In this document: positions 27,939-37,324 of the stretch, piece after piece
Numbering within the stretch: the first letter of the stretch is position 1
Layout: each line of letters starts with the position of its first letter
DNA from: Gammaproteobacteria bacterium
Lineage (GTDB): Bacteria > Pseudomonadota > Gammaproteobacteria > JAJPIJ01
Assembly (NCBI GenBank): GCA_022072255.1
Contig: JAJVHZ010000014.1
Location: forward strand, 1 to 64,000
DNA length: 64,000 nucleotides
Direction: 5' to 3'
Position numbers and translations under genes: made by a program
Notes under the pieces: generated by a model
Told to the model about the DNA's origin: nothing
Database searches by the model: none
What the model saw: only the letters and a program-made list of their open reading frames with translations

Positions 27939-29083
27939 TCGTTTTCCTGCGCCTTGCTGGCGGGGCGATTGCCGACGACGGGAAGCGCCGCAAGCGCGGT
28001 GCGGAACTCGGCCAGCTCGCCTGCCGTGAAGCGGACGTCCAGCGCGCCCATGTTCTCGCGCAGGTGCGGCCATTTCGTGGTCCCGGGAATCGGCACGATG
28101 AAGTCGCGCTGGGCCAGCAGCCACGCCAGCGCAATCTGCACCGGCGTCGCGTCCTTGCGCTGCGCCCAGTCGCGGGCCAGCGCGACGATCTTCATGTTCG
28201 TCTCCAGCGCCTCGGGCGCAAGGAACGGCACACTGGCGCGGCGATCCTGGGCGGCGAAGCGGCTGTAACCGTTGAAGCCGTCCGCCAGCAGCCCGCGCAT
28301 CGTCGGCCCCCAGGGCACGAAACCGATGCCGAGTTCAGCGCAGGTGTCGAGCATGGCGACTTCAGGCAGGCGTTCGAGCAGCGAGTACTCGCTCTGCACG
28401 GCCGCGACCGGCGTCACCGCATGCGCACCGCGCAGGGTTTCGGGGTTCACTTCGGACACGCCGAAGGTGCGGACCTTGCCATCGGAAATCAGATCGCCCA
28501 CCGCACCGGCGATGTCGGCGATCGGCACGTTCGGGTCCATCCGGTGCAGGTACAGCAGGTCGATCCGGTCGGTGCGCAGCCGCGTCAGCATGCCTTCGAC
28601 GCGCGCCTTGATGTGGGCGGGCTGGCTGTTGCGGCCGGTGACGGACGAACCGTTGTAGTTGAAGCCGAACTTCGTCGCCAGGACCACCTCGTTGCGGATC
28701 GGCGTCAGCGCCTCGCCGACGATCTCTTCGCTGATGAAGGGACCGTAGACCTCGGCCGTATCGAAGAAGGTGACGCCCATCGCGTGCGCGTCGCGGATCA
28801 GGCGAACCATCGCGGCGCGTTCGGGCGCAGGATTGTAGAAACCCGGCGCCATCGCCATGCAGCCCAGTCCGATCGGCGAGACCTCGAGCGGGCCGAGCCG
28901 GCGCTGCGGCAGCCGTCCGCGGCCGGCGGCACTGGCCGGCGTGGCGGACTGTGACTGTGCGATGCCCGGCATGCCGGTCATCAGCGGCACGGCGGCCATC
29001 GCGCCGAGCGTTCCGGCCAGAAACCTGCGGCGATCGGGTGCTACGTGGTCCTGCGGCTCGCCATGCATGACAGTGGCTTTCAT
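27935..29083 (-). CDS. Aldo/keto reductase with Tat signal
   Basis: This 382-residue protein has a Tat-type leader (DRRRFLAGTLGAMAA, ending near GIAQSQ). The AKR tetrad lies in FDTAEVYGP, ATKFGF and YLHRMDP. It therefore appears to be an exported NADPH-type reductase, like 13085-14248. Its first eight residues (MKATVMHG) are those usual for a zinc alcohol dehydrogenase, not an AKR leader. That fits the dehydrogenase remnant just downstream. The start is the ATG at 29083. Confidence 0.82.
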   Translation of the reverse strand: MKATVMHGEPQDHVAPDRRRFLAGTLGAMAAVPLMTGMPGIAQSQSATPASAAGRGRLPQRRLGPLEVSPIGLGCMAMAPGFYNPAPERAAMVRLIRDAHAMGVTFFDTAEVYGPFISEEIVGEALTPIRNEVVLATKFGFNYNGSSVTGRNSQPAHIKARVEGMLTRLRTDRIDLLYLHRMDPNVPIADIAGAVGDLISDGKVRTFGVSEVNPETLRGAHAVTPVAAVQSEYSLLERLPEVAMLDTCAELGIGFVPWGPTMRGLLADGFNGYSRFAAQDRRASVPFLAPEALETNMKIVALARDWAQRKDATPVQIALAWLLAQRDFIVPIPGTTKWPHLRENMGALDVRFTAGELAEFRTALAALPVVGNRPASKAQENE

Positions 29084-29114
29084 GTGAATTCTCCTGCGTC
29101 GAATGGCTGGAATC

Positions 29115-30014
29115 TCATGCCGCGGGTATCGGGTAATCGAGAAACTGCGGTTGCGGCTGATCCGGATCGGGGCCTCCGCGTATCCCGGTGTCGAGCGCAT
29201 CGATCCGCGCGAGCTCGTCGGCGCCGAGCTCGAAGTCGAAGATGTCGAAGTTTTCGGCGATGCGCGCCGGTTTGGTGGACTTCGGAATCACCTGGCGCCC
29301 CTGCTGGACGTGCCAGCGCAACATCACCTGGGCGGGTGTCTTGCCGTGCGCAGCAGCGAGCTCGCGCAGCGTCGGGTCGGTCAGGGTGCTCTTGCCCGGG
29401 CCCTTGTAGCCGCCGTAGAAGGTGATGCCGCCAAGCGGCGACCACGCCTGCGTGAGGATGCCGGCGACGGTGTTGGCCGCCATGCTGGTGCGCTGGGTGA
29501 AGTAGGGATGGAGTTCGATCTGGTTCACGGCCGGGACGACTTCGACCTCGGGCAGAAAGCGAGCGAGGATCGCCGGCGTGAAATTGCTGACACCGATCGC
29601 ACGGACGCGACCCTCGGCGAGCAGTTTCTCCAGCGCCTGGTAGGCCGCGATGGTGAGCGCGAAGTCCTCGACCCTCGGCTGGTGCAGGAGCAGCAGGTCG
29701 ATGACATCGACGCCGAGCTTGCCGGCCGACTTGTCGAAGGCGCGCAGCGCCGCGTCGTAGCCGTAGTCGGTGACCCACACCTTCGTCTCGATGAAGACAT
29801 CGTCACGGGCCAGCCCGGAGCGGCGCAGGGCCTCACCGACCCCGCGCTCGTTGCCGTAGGCGGCAGCGGTATCAATGTGCCGATAGCCGATCCCGAGGGC
29901 CGCGAGCACGGCGGCAGTCGTCTCGTCCGGCGGCGTCTGGAAGACGCCGAATCCAATGACGGGAATATCCAGGCTGTTGTTGAGGGTGAAGCTGGGAATC
30001 GTCGTGCGGGTCAT
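29115..30014 (-). CDS. Aldo/keto reductase (2,5-diketogluconate reductase type)
   Basis: This 299-residue AKR of the AKR5 kind has the tetrad in IDTAAAYGN, ETKVWV and LLLHQPR. The core motif GVSNF and the nucleotide segment IPKSTKPARI are also present. It has no signal peptide. Such enzymes reduce alpha-keto acids, aldehydes or diketogluconate with NADPH. It lies between the exported AKR and the CMD/cupin pair. The precise substrate cannot be told from the sequence. Confidence 0.85.
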   Translation of the reverse strand: MTRTTIPSFTLNNSLDIPVIGFGVFQTPPDETTAAVLAALGIGYRHIDTAAAYGNERGVGEALRRSGLARDDVFIETKVWVTDYGYDAALRAFDKSAGKLGVDVIDLLLLHQPRVEDFALTIAAYQALEKLLAEGRVRAIGVSNFTPAILARFLPEVEVVPAVNQIELHPYFTQRTSMAANTVAGILTQAWSPLGGITFYGGYKGPGKSTLTDPTLRELAAAHGKTPAQVMLRWHVQQGRQVIPKSTKPARIAENFDIFDFELGADELARIDALDTGIRGGPDPDQPQPQFLDYPIPAA

Positions 30015-30080
30015 GGTCTTTGCTCTCGGGTGGTTGCTTTGTGATCGTTTCGATGGTGGCGGTCTCGCGGGTCGATGTCG

Positions 30081-30863
30081 TCACGGCCTGGATGTTTGCG
30101 CCAGATGCTGATCCAGCGCTTCGCGGGCGCGCTTGGCCGCACCGCTGTCGCCGCTTTCGGCCAGCAACTCGATGAGCTGGCGCAATTGCGCAGCCGTCAG
30201 GCCCACTCGCAGGCTGGCCGCGATGTGCGAACGCAACTGCGGCTCCACACCCGGCGTGGCAGCCAGCGCGCCCACGGTCGCGAGCTCGCGGCTCTGCCAG
30301 TCCAGGTTGTCGCGCTCGAAGATGTCGCCGAACAAGTGCGCCTGCAGGTACTGGTTGATGATCGGCGCGAAGTCGAACAGCGGACCCTGGACTGGCGCGC
30401 CGGAGATCTTCGTCTGGTTGGCCGTGCCGGCAGCGATCAGCGCGTCGCCGGTCGGAATCGCCCGGCTGGGCTCGCGCCCCGGTGCATCCTGGATGCCGCG
30501 TGCCCTGCGTGCCTCGACCACTTTCATCAGTTCGCCGAGCGCGTTGAGGCTGCGCGGAAAGCCGGTGTAGGCGTAGAGCTGCACCAGGATCTCCCTGGCT
30601 TCGCTGACGGTGAGGCCGACATCGAGCCCGCGGTTCAAGGCGGCGTTGAGCCGCGGCATGTCGCTCACGGCCATGGCGGCCGCGATCAGGGGGATGGCCT
30701 GCTGTCGGGCCGACAGCGTGTCCGATGCGGGAGCAGTGGACGTCATGGCGGGTTCCCCGGACGGTTGCGCGGCAAAGGCCAGTGCGCTCGTCAGCAACAG
30801 GGCCATCGCCCCCACAGCAGCGAACGCGATCAGGCTGAAGCTAACGGGCGTTGTATTGCTCAT
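30081..30863 (-). CDS. Carboxymuconolactone decarboxylase family protein, exported
   Basis: This 260-residue protein has an N-terminal signal sequence ([16 protein letters not shown], ending near AFAAQ). Two CMD-like helical domains follow ([28 protein letters not shown], and later [18 protein letters not shown]). The paralogue at 10046-10810 has no signal. The first ORF codon is a GTG at 30866, but the ATG at 30863 has GGAGAAGG at a better distance. It overlaps the cupin gene, so the two are co-translated. Export of this family is uncommon. Confidence 0.78.
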   Translation of the reverse strand: MSNTTPVSFSLIAFAAVGAMALLLTSALAFAAQPSGEPAMTSTAPASDTLSARQQAIPLIAAAMAVSDMPRLNAALNRGLDVGLTVSEAREILVQLYAYTGFPRSLNALGELMKVVEARRARGIQDAPGREPSRAIPTGDALIAAGTANQTKISGAPVQGPLFDFAPIINQYLQAHLFGDIFERDNLDWQSRELATVGALAATPGVEPQLRSHIAASLRVGLTAAQLRQLIELLAESGDSGAAKRAREALDQHLAQTSRP

Positions 30864-31320
30864 CACTGACCTTCTCCATCCAGGTCACGTTCCTGCCATC
30901 CACCGTGCCGGTGACGGCGAGGTGCGTCATGGCGGTCGTCGGTGCCGCACCGTGCCAGTGCTTGATGCCGGGCGGGCAGACGATCACGTCACCGGAACGG
31001 ATTTCCTGCACGGGCTTGCCCCATTCCTGCGTGAGGCCCACGCCGGACACCACGACCAGCCGCTGTCCGGCCGGGTGCGTGTGCCAGGCCGAGCGCGCGC
31101 CCGGCTCGAAGGTGACGTAGGCGGCAGAGGCATTGATGGTGTCGCTGGCGGAGAACAGCGGATCGACGCGCACGCGCCCGGTGAAGTACTCCGCAGGTCC
31201 GGTGGTCGCGGCCTGCGTGCCTGCGCGAGTGATCTGTTGTGCGGCGGCCGATCCTTCGGCACCGCCCGCCGAGCTGGCCGCTGCAGCGCACATCGCGACT
31301 CCCAATAGTGTCTTGTTCAT
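30841..31320 (-). CDS. Exported cupin, hydroxynitrile-lyase-like
   Basis: This 159-residue protein has a signal peptide ([16 protein letters not shown]) and a single cupin. Metal ligands are in WHTHPAGQR and [13 protein letters not shown]. It is the same family as 21061-21462. The two share FTG-VR-DP-F and TFEPGAR blocks. It overlaps the exported CMD gene by about 23 bases. The exported cupin and exported CMD therefore form a periplasmic twin of the cytoplasmic pair. Confidence 0.8.
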   Translation of the reverse strand: MNKTLLGVAMCAAAASSAGGAEGSAAAQQITRAGTQAATTGPAEYFTGRVRVDPLFSASDTINASAAYVTFEPGARSAWHTHPAGQRLVVVSGVGLTQEWGKPVQEIRSGDVIVCPPGIKHWHGAAPTTAMTHLAVTGTVDGRNVTWMEKVSDEQYNAR

Positions 31321-31348
31321 GGTGATGTTCCTCGTCTTGTTCACTTGC

Positions 31349-32065
31349 TCAGTCTTCTTCCGTGAGCCCGAGGCGGCGACGCAGCTCCGTCGCATTGGTG
31401 TGCAGACGGAAGCCCGGGCCGCCGCGCTGGAACCGCCTGGCTTCCGCCAGGGGGCCCACGATCACCGGCTCGCTGCCGACATCGCGCACCAGCTGCGCGG
31501 CCACGCGCAGGGCGTCCTCGTCGTCACTGGCCAGCGGCACGGCGAGCTTGTCGGTGCTGCGCCCGGCCGACGCCTCGATCTGGGTGGCGTCGACCGAGCT
31601 GAACACCCGCACCAGCCGCGTACCCGGCAACAGCCGTGCGGACATCACTCCGACACCGGTCGATTCCGCTTCCCGCCCCAGCGCGCTGCCCGCCGACGGA
31701 TTGCAGGCATCGAGCACGATCTTGCCGCGGATCTCGTCCGCAAGATCCCGCCCCAGTTCCGGCAGTGCGTCGTAGGGCGTGGCGAACAGCAGCACCGAAC
31801 CGAAGCCGGCGGCTTGTTGCGGCGTCCCGGCCGTTGCCCGCGCGCCGAGCCCGGCGATGTCCGCGCGCACGCGATCCAGGTTGCGCGATGCGAACATGAC
31901 CTCGTGGCCGGCGCGCACCCAGAGCCGGCCGACGGTGCCACCCAGCCAGCCGGCGCCGCTCACGCCGAAGCGCAGGGGTTGCGGGGCTGCAAGGCCAGCG
32001 CGGGGCGCCAGTGCCGACATGACGGCGAAAGCGGCCATGCTCTTCAACGCGGTACGACGGTTCAT
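31349..32065 (-). CDS. F420-dependent-type NADP reductase, Tat leader
   Basis: This 238-residue protein begins with a twin-arginine leader ([19 protein letters not shown]). It then shows the NAD(P)-binding fold [13 protein letters not shown] and DACNPSAG, typical of NADP oxidoreductase coenzyme-F420-dependent (PF03807-like) proteins. The role with F420 is not supported by anything else in the window; such proteins often act as simple NADPH reductases. It is the first gene of the long run. The start ATG is at 32065. Confidence 0.75.
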   Translation of the reverse strand: MNRRTALKSMAAFAVMSALAPRAGLAAPQPLRFGVSGAGWLGGTVGRLWVRAGHEVMFASRNLDRVRADIAGLGARATAGTPQQAAGFGSVLLFATPYDALPELGRDLADEIRGKIVLDACNPSAGSALGREAESTGVGVMSARLLPGTRLVRVFSSVDATQIEASAGRSTDKLAVPLASDDEDALRVAAQLVRDVGSEPVIVGPLAEARRFQRGGPGFRLHTNATELRRRLGLTEED

Positions 32066-32373
32066 GGTGGCGGATCTCCAGAGCCTGGACGGGCCTGATA
32101 GCCCGGGGGTCGAATGCGTCGCGTTCCTGTCATCCCTGCGGGGGCCAAGGGCGGCCGGATCACGGCGCTCGTTAAATCTACTCGCGCCATCCGGTGACAA
32201 CTAGACCGGAAAATCCGCAGAGTCTCATGAGCAGAACTCATCAATTCAGCGACAGGTCGCCAGCGCACCGGGCGCGCTTCGGAGCGCGCGGTCGACGCTA
32301 ACGGACAGTCGGCGGTGGCCGAGGTTGCGCGCCTGATTTACATTCGGCCGATGGACAAGCGGACCTGACGACG
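32066..32373. other. Divergent promoter region
   Basis: There is no gene in this 308-base gap between the oxidoreductase run and the antiporter. It should hold the promoters of both. ATGAG, five bases, CTCAT (32227-32241) form a perfect short inverted repeat. I see no other clear site. Confidence 0.5.
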
Positions 32374-34152
32374 ATGGCGGCCGAGCACCACGGGCTGGAC
32401 CTGCTGCCCTTGATCACCCTGCTGGCCGCGGGCGTGATCGGCGCGCCGTTGTTCAAGCGGCTGGGCCTGGGGTCGGTGCTGGGCTACCTGGCGGGCGGCA
32501 TCGCGATCGGCCCGTTCGGCCTGCAGGTCTTCACCCACCCGGCCGAAATCCTGCAAGTGGCCGAGCTGGGCGTGGTGCTGTTCCTGTTCATCGTCGGCCT
32601 GGAGATGCACCCGTCGCGGCTGTGGAGCATGCGCCATCAGATCTTCGGCCTCGGTCTGGTGCAGGTGCTCGTGTGCGCGCTGCTGCTCACCGCGGTCGGC
32701 GTTTTCACGGGCTTTCCGGTGGTGCCTTCGTTCGTCTCCGGTGCCGGCTTCGTGCTCACCTCCACCGCCATCGTGATGCAGTTGCTCGAGGAGCGCAGAC
32801 AGCTGGGCTCGCCGGCGGGGCAACGCGCCGTTTCGATCCTGCTGCTCGAAGACTTGATCATCGTTCCGCTGCTGGCGCTGGTCGCGTTCCTGGCGCCGGT
32901 CGCCGTTGGCCGGCCCGGCACGCACGCCGGCATCGACCTGGCGACGATCGGCATCGGCCTCGGATCGATTGCCGCACTGATCCTGGCCGGACGCTACCTG
33001 CTGAACCCGCTGTTCGGACTGCTGGCCAACGCGCGCGCGCGCGAGGTACTCACCGCGGCGGCCTTGCTCGTCGTGCTGGGCGCGGCGTACGCGATCGAAA
33101 GCGGCGGCCTGTCGATGGCGATGGGCGCGTTCCTGGCCGGCGTGATGCTGTCGGAGTCCAGCTACCGCCACCAGCTGGAAGCCGACATTGAACCGTTCCG
33201 CGGCGTCCTGCTCGGCCTGTTCTTTCTCGCCGTCGGCATGTCGCTGGACCTGGCGGTGGTCGCCGCCCACTGGGGCACGATCGTGTTCTACGTCATCGCC
33301 TACATGATCGTGAAGGCAGTCGGCATCTACGCCGTCGCCCGGCTGTTTCGCGCGGCCCACGGCGAGGCGCTCGATCGTGCGGTGGTGATGGCGCAAGGCG
33401 GCGAGTTCGCCTTCGTGCTGTACGCGGCGGCAACCAGCGCCGGCATCATCAACACCGAGCAGAACGCGATGCTGACGGCGACCATCATCCTCTCAATGGC
33501 GCTGACGCCGTTGGCGATCGCGTGCCTGAAGCGCGTTCGCGGCAGTCCGAGCGCAGGCGCCGAAACGCGTGAGTCGCCCGATGGCTTGACGGGTGCTGCG
33601 CTGGTCATCGGCTTCGGCCGGGTCGGCCAGATCGTCTCGCAGTTCCTGCTGGCACGCGGCCACGACGTCTCCATCATCGATACCGACGTCGAGATGATCG
33701 ACATCGCCCGGGAACACGACTTCAAGGTCTACTACGGCGACGGCACGCGGCTGGACGTGCTGCGCGCCGCCGGTGCGGCGTCCGCCCGTGTCGTGATCGT
33801 GTGCGTCGACGGGACCGAGGCCGGCACGAAGATCGTCGAACTGTTGAAGGCCGAATTTGTCCACGCGCCCGTGCTGGCCCGCGCCCGTGATCGCGTGCAC
33901 AGCCTGGCATTGATCCGCGCCGGCGCGGATCTGCAGGTGCGCGAGACCTTCGAGTCGGCCGTGTCGCTGGGCATGCAGGCGCTGCACACGCTGGGCGCTT
34001 CCGACAGCGAGGTCGCCGGCATCGCCGAGCGCATCCGCAAACGCGACCAGCAGCGCCTGGAGCTGGAGATCGTCGGTGGCATTGCTGCCGGCCGCGCGCT
34101 CTTCAGCGGCCGCGACTCGGGCAGCGATCGTGTTGCGCCGCCTCGCGAGTGA
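32374..34152 (+). CDS. KefB/KefC-type cation:proton antiporter
   Basis: This 592-residue protein of the CPA2 family has 12 or so membrane segments. The antiporter domain (VLGYLAGGIAIGPFGLQVF, VGLEM, FFLAVGMSLDL) fills residues 1-380. A RCK/TrkA-N domain (VIGFGRVGQIVSQFLLARG, then YYGDGTRLDVL) binds nucleotide at about 400-530. Relatives export potassium in exchange for protons during stress by electrophiles such as methylglyoxal. That fits a location next to aldehyde-reducing enzymes, but the link is inferred. The ATG at 32374 is likely; the gene is divergent from the cluster. Confidence 0.85.
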   Translation: MAAEHHGLDLLPLITLLAAGVIGAPLFKRLGLGSVLGYLAGGIAIGPFGLQVFTHPAEILQVAELGVVLFLFIVGLEMHPSRLWSMRHQIFGLGLVQVLVCALLLTAVGVFTGFPVVPSFVSGAGFVLTSTAIVMQLLEERRQLGSPAGQRAVSILLLEDLIIVPLLALVAFLAPVAVGRPGTHAGIDLATIGIGLGSIAALILAGRYLLNPLFGLLANARAREVLTAAALLVVLGAAYAIESGGLSMAMGAFLAGVMLSESSYRHQLEADIEPFRGVLLGLFFLAVGMSLDLAVVAAHWGTIVFYVIAYMIVKAVGIYAVARLFRAAHGEALDRAVVMAQGGEFAFVLYAAATSAGIINTEQNAMLTATIILSMALTPLAIACLKRVRGSPSAGAETRESPDGLTGAALVIGFGRVGQIVSQFLLARGHDVSIIDTDVEMIDIAREHDFKVYYGDGTRLDVLRAAGAASARVVIVCVDGTEAGTKIVELLKAEFVHAPVLARARDRVHSLALIRAGADLQVRETFESAVSLGMQALHTLGASDSEVAGIAERIRKRDQQRLELEIVGGIAAGRALFSGRDSGSDRVAPPRE

Positions 34153-34171
34153 GGCTCAAGCACGTCGGCAA

Positions 34172-37100
34172 TCATTGTGGTTCTCGGGCGGGCACGGCCC
34201 GCGAGGGGCCGCGCCCGTACCTGTCCGCAATACGCTCGACAAGATAGTAGGTCACGGGAATCAGGAAGATCGCGAGCAACGTCGCCGCCAGCATGCCGCC
34301 GATGACGGTGGTGCCCATGACCTGGCGCGCCACGGCCCCGGAACCCGACGCCATCCAGAGGGGCACGCAACCCAGGATGAACGCAAAGGAGGTCATGATG
34401 ATTGGCCGCAGCCGCAGCCGCGCGCCCTCGAGCGCGGCCTCGACCAACGGGGCGCCCCGCTCGCGGGCGAGCTTGGCGAACTCGACGATCAGGATCGCGT
34501 TCTTGGCGGAGAGTCCGATGAGCATTACGAGGCCAATCTGCGCGTAGACGTTGTTCTCCATCCCGCGCGCCCACAGGGCCGCGAAGGCGCCGAAGACGGC
34601 GATCGGCGTCCCGAGCAGGACGCTGAATGGCAGCGTCCAGCTCTCGTAGAGCGCGGCCAGGATGAGAAACACGACAAAGAGCGAGATCGCGAAGATCACG
34701 GCGGGCGATACGCCCTCCTGCGCCCGCTTCTCATGGAAGGACATGCCGGCATAGTCGTACCCCATCTCGCCCGGCATGGTTTCGGCGAAGGTGAGCTCGA
34801 GCGCCCGCATCGCGTCGCGTGAACTGTATCCGGGAGCTGCCGTGACGTTGACCTGTGCGGCGCGGTAGAGATTGAAGCGCGTGGTGAACTCCGGTCCGCT
34901 GCTCGACCGGACGGTCGTCAGCGTGTTGAGCGGGACCGTTGCGCCCTCGGCGTTGCGGACGTGAAACAGGCCGACGTTCTCCGCCTTCGTGCGGAAGTCG
35001 CCCTCGGCCTGTACGAACACCTGCCATTGCCGCCCGAATCGATTGAAGTAGTTGACGAAGTAGCCGCCCATGAAGGTCTGGAGTGTCTGGCTGATCTCCG
35101 TGAGATCGACGCCCTGGGCGAGAACCCGATCGCGATCGACATCGATCAGGACCTGAGGGACCGAAGGCAGAAAAGTGCTGCTTACGGTGGCGATCTCGGG
35201 GCGCAGGCGGATCGCCGCGAGGAAGCGATCGAGATTCTCGGCGAGAAAGGCGACGTCACGCCCGGCGCGGTCTTCGAGCATGAACGTGACGCCGCCGGAG
35301 GTGCCGATGCCGGGAATGGCGGGTGGCGGGAAGGAAAACGCGTTTCCTTCCGGGATGGCGGCGAGCTTCGTGTTGATGGCTTCCTTGATCGCGGTGTACT
35401 GCTCCTCGGGTGTCGTGCGCTCTTCCCATGGCTTCAGTGTGATGAAGAAAAATGCGTTGAAAGTCGTATTGACGGTGCTGAGCAGGTTGTAGCCGATGAC
35501 GGACGTCACGTGCGCCACGCCGGGCGTGGCCAGGAGCGCCTCCTCGACCTTGCGCGCGGCGTCGCCGGTGCGTTCCATCGAAGCTGCATATGGCAGTTGC
35601 AGCGAGCCATACAGATAGCCCTGGTCCTCCTCGGGAAGAAACCCGGGGGACAGTCGCGAGCCGATCAGCCCGGCAACGACGGCAAAGACGCCGAGCAGCG
35701 CCATGCTCACGACGCCCTTGCGAATCGCCAGTCCCGAGACACTCACGTATCGCTCCGTGGTCCGCCCAAAAACGCGGTTGAACCTTTCAAAGAAGCGGCC
35801 GAGCAGGCCCGGCGCCGCAGAGCGTGGCTTCAGCAACAGTGCGCACAGGGCCGGACTCAGGGTGAGCGCAGTGAAGGCCGAGAGGATGACCGACACCGCA
35901 ACCGTCAGGGCGAACTGCTGGTACAGGGCGCCGGTGATGCCTGGAATGAAGGCGGTCGGCAGGAACACCGCGCTGAGCACGAGCGCAATGCCGATCACGG
36001 GACCGGAGACCTCCTCCATCGCCTTGAGCGTCGCTTCGCGCGGAGCAAGCCCCCGCTCGATGTGATGCTCGACCGCCTCGACGACGACGATGGCGTCATC
36101 GACGACGAGACCGATCGCCAGCACCAGGCCGAACAGCGCGAGCGTGTTGATGCCGAACCCGAAGAGCGGAAACAGGATGAAGACGCCGATCAGCGAGACC
36201 GGCACTGCACACAGGGGCACCAGCGTCGCGCGCCAGCCTTGCAGGAACAGGAAGACCACGAGCAGCACGAGCACGGTGGCTTCGACCAGCGTCATCAGGA
36301 TCTCGTCGATCCCCGCGCTCACCGCGCGCGTGGTGTCGAGGGCGATCGTGTAGCTCATGTCGGCCGGAAACTGCCGGGACACGCGCGCCATCAGCGCCCT
36401 GGCGCCTTCGGCGGCCTCGAGGGCATTGGTGCCGGGCAGCTGGTAGAGCGAGAGCACCGCGGAGGCCTTGCCATCGAGCCGCCCGCTCTGGTTGTAGGTC
36501 TGCGCGCCGAGTTCGATGCGGGCGACGTCCTTCACGCGCAACAGCGTGCCGTCGGGATTGGCCCGCACGACGATCTGCTCGAACTCCTCGACGCTCGCGA
36601 GCCGACCGGGCGCCCGCACCGTGTAGGTGAACTCCTGTCCTGGAGGGATCGGTTCGCCTCCGATCTGCCCGGCAGGGTTGACGGTGTTCTGCGCGCGTAG
36701 CGCACTCGTGATGTCAGTGACGGTGACGCCGAGCTTGGCGAGCTGGTCGGGCCGGACCCAGAGGCGCATGGCGTACTGGCCGGCGCCGAACACGTTCACA
36801 TTCGAGATGCCGGGAACGCGGGTCAGCTGATCGATGAGGTTGATGTTGGCGTAATTGGCCAGAAAGACGTTGTCGTGAGTCCCCTCCGGCGAATGCAATG
36901 CAATCAGCATGAGCGGCGCCGAGGTCGACTTGATCACCGAGACGCCGGCGTTGACGACGTCTTGCGGCAACTGCGACGCCGCCTGGTTGACCCGCATCTG
37001 CGTGAGTATGTGGTCGGTGTTGGGATCCGTGCCAACCTCGAAGTTCACGGTCATGCGAATGGAGCCGTTCGCGTTGATCGACTGGATGAAGTTGCTGCGA

Positions 37101-37318
37101 TCCACGCCGGTCATCTGTTGTTCGATCGGCGTTGCGACGGACTGCTCGATCGTCTGCGCATCGGCGCCCGTGTAGTTGGCGCGAACCTGGATTTCCGGGG
37201 GAACGATGCGCGGATACTGCGAGATCGGGAGCCCGATCAGGATCACCGTGCCGACGAAAGTGATCAGGATCGCGATGACGATCGCGACGATCGGGCGGTC
37301 GATGAAGAAGCGTGACAT
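34172..37318 (-). CDS. RND efflux pump, inner-membrane (HAE1/MexB type)
   Basis: This 1048-residue RND transporter has the usual start MSRFFIDRPI, a large periplasmic loop, DDAIVVVEAVEHH in TM4 with the proton-relay aspartates, and the C-terminal half around LIVEFAKLA. It resembles the hydrophobe/amphiphile exporters of the AcrB/MexB group. It takes substrates from the periplasm with the adaptor gene upstream. No outer-membrane channel gene is seen, so it probably borrows one. Its length matches the family, and no lesion is visible. Confidence 0.92.
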   Translation of the reverse strand: MSRFFIDRPIVAIVIAILITFVGTVILIGLPISQYPRIVPPEIQVRANYTGADAQTIEQSVATPIEQQMTGVDRSNFIQSINANGSIRMTVNFEVGTDPNTDHILTQMRVNQAASQLPQDVVNAGVSVIKSTSAPLMLIALHSPEGTHDNVFLANYANINLIDQLTRVPGISNVNVFGAGQYAMRLWVRPDQLAKLGVTVTDITSALRAQNTVNPAGQIGGEPIPPGQEFTYTVRAPGRLASVEEFEQIVVRANPDGTLLRVKDVARIELGAQTYNQSGRLDGKASAVLSLYQLPGTNALEAAEGARALMARVSRQFPADMSYTIALDTTRAVSAGIDEILMTLVEATVLVLLVVFLFLQGWRATLVPLCAVPVSLIGVFILFPLFGFGINTLALFGLVLAIGLVVDDAIVVVEAVEHHIERGLAPREATLKAMEEVSGPVIGIALVLSAVFLPTAFIPGITGALYQQFALTVAVSVILSAFTALTLSPALCALLLKPRSAAPGLLGRFFERFNRVFGRTTERYVSVSGLAIRKGVVSMALLGVFAVVAGLIGSRLSPGFLPEEDQGYLYGSLQLPYAASMERTGDAARKVEEALLATPGVAHVTSVIGYNLLSTVNTTFNAFFFITLKPWEERTTPEEQYTAIKEAINTKLAAIPEGNAFSFPPPAIPGIGTSGGVTFMLEDRAGRDVAFLAENLDRFLAAIRLRPEIATVSSTFLPSVPQVLIDVDRDRVLAQGVDLTEISQTLQTFMGGYFVNYFNRFGRQWQVFVQAEGDFRTKAENVGLFHVRNAEGATVPLNTLTTVRSSSGPEFTTRFNLYRAAQVNVTAAPGYSSRDAMRALELTFAETMPGEMGYDYAGMSFHEKRAQEGVSPAVIFAISLFVVFLILAALYESWTLPFSVLLGTPIAVFGAFAALWARGMENNVYAQIGLVMLIGLSAKNAILIVEFAKLARERGAPLVEAALEGARLRLRPIIMTSFAFILGCVPLWMASGSGAVARQVMGTTVIGGMLAATLLAIFLIPVTYYLVERIADRYGRGPSRAVPAREPQ

Positions 37319-37324
37319 GGCGTG

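Noticed and set aside
32338-33396. Long minus-strand ORF opposite the antiporter gene
   Set aside because: It is rich in His, Arg and Gln, a typical shadow of a high-GC gene. The plus strand carries a clear KefB/C protein.
34961-36700. 579-residue plus-strand ORF
   Set aside because: It is the antisense of the RND pump gene; its composition is shadow-like and no domain is visible.
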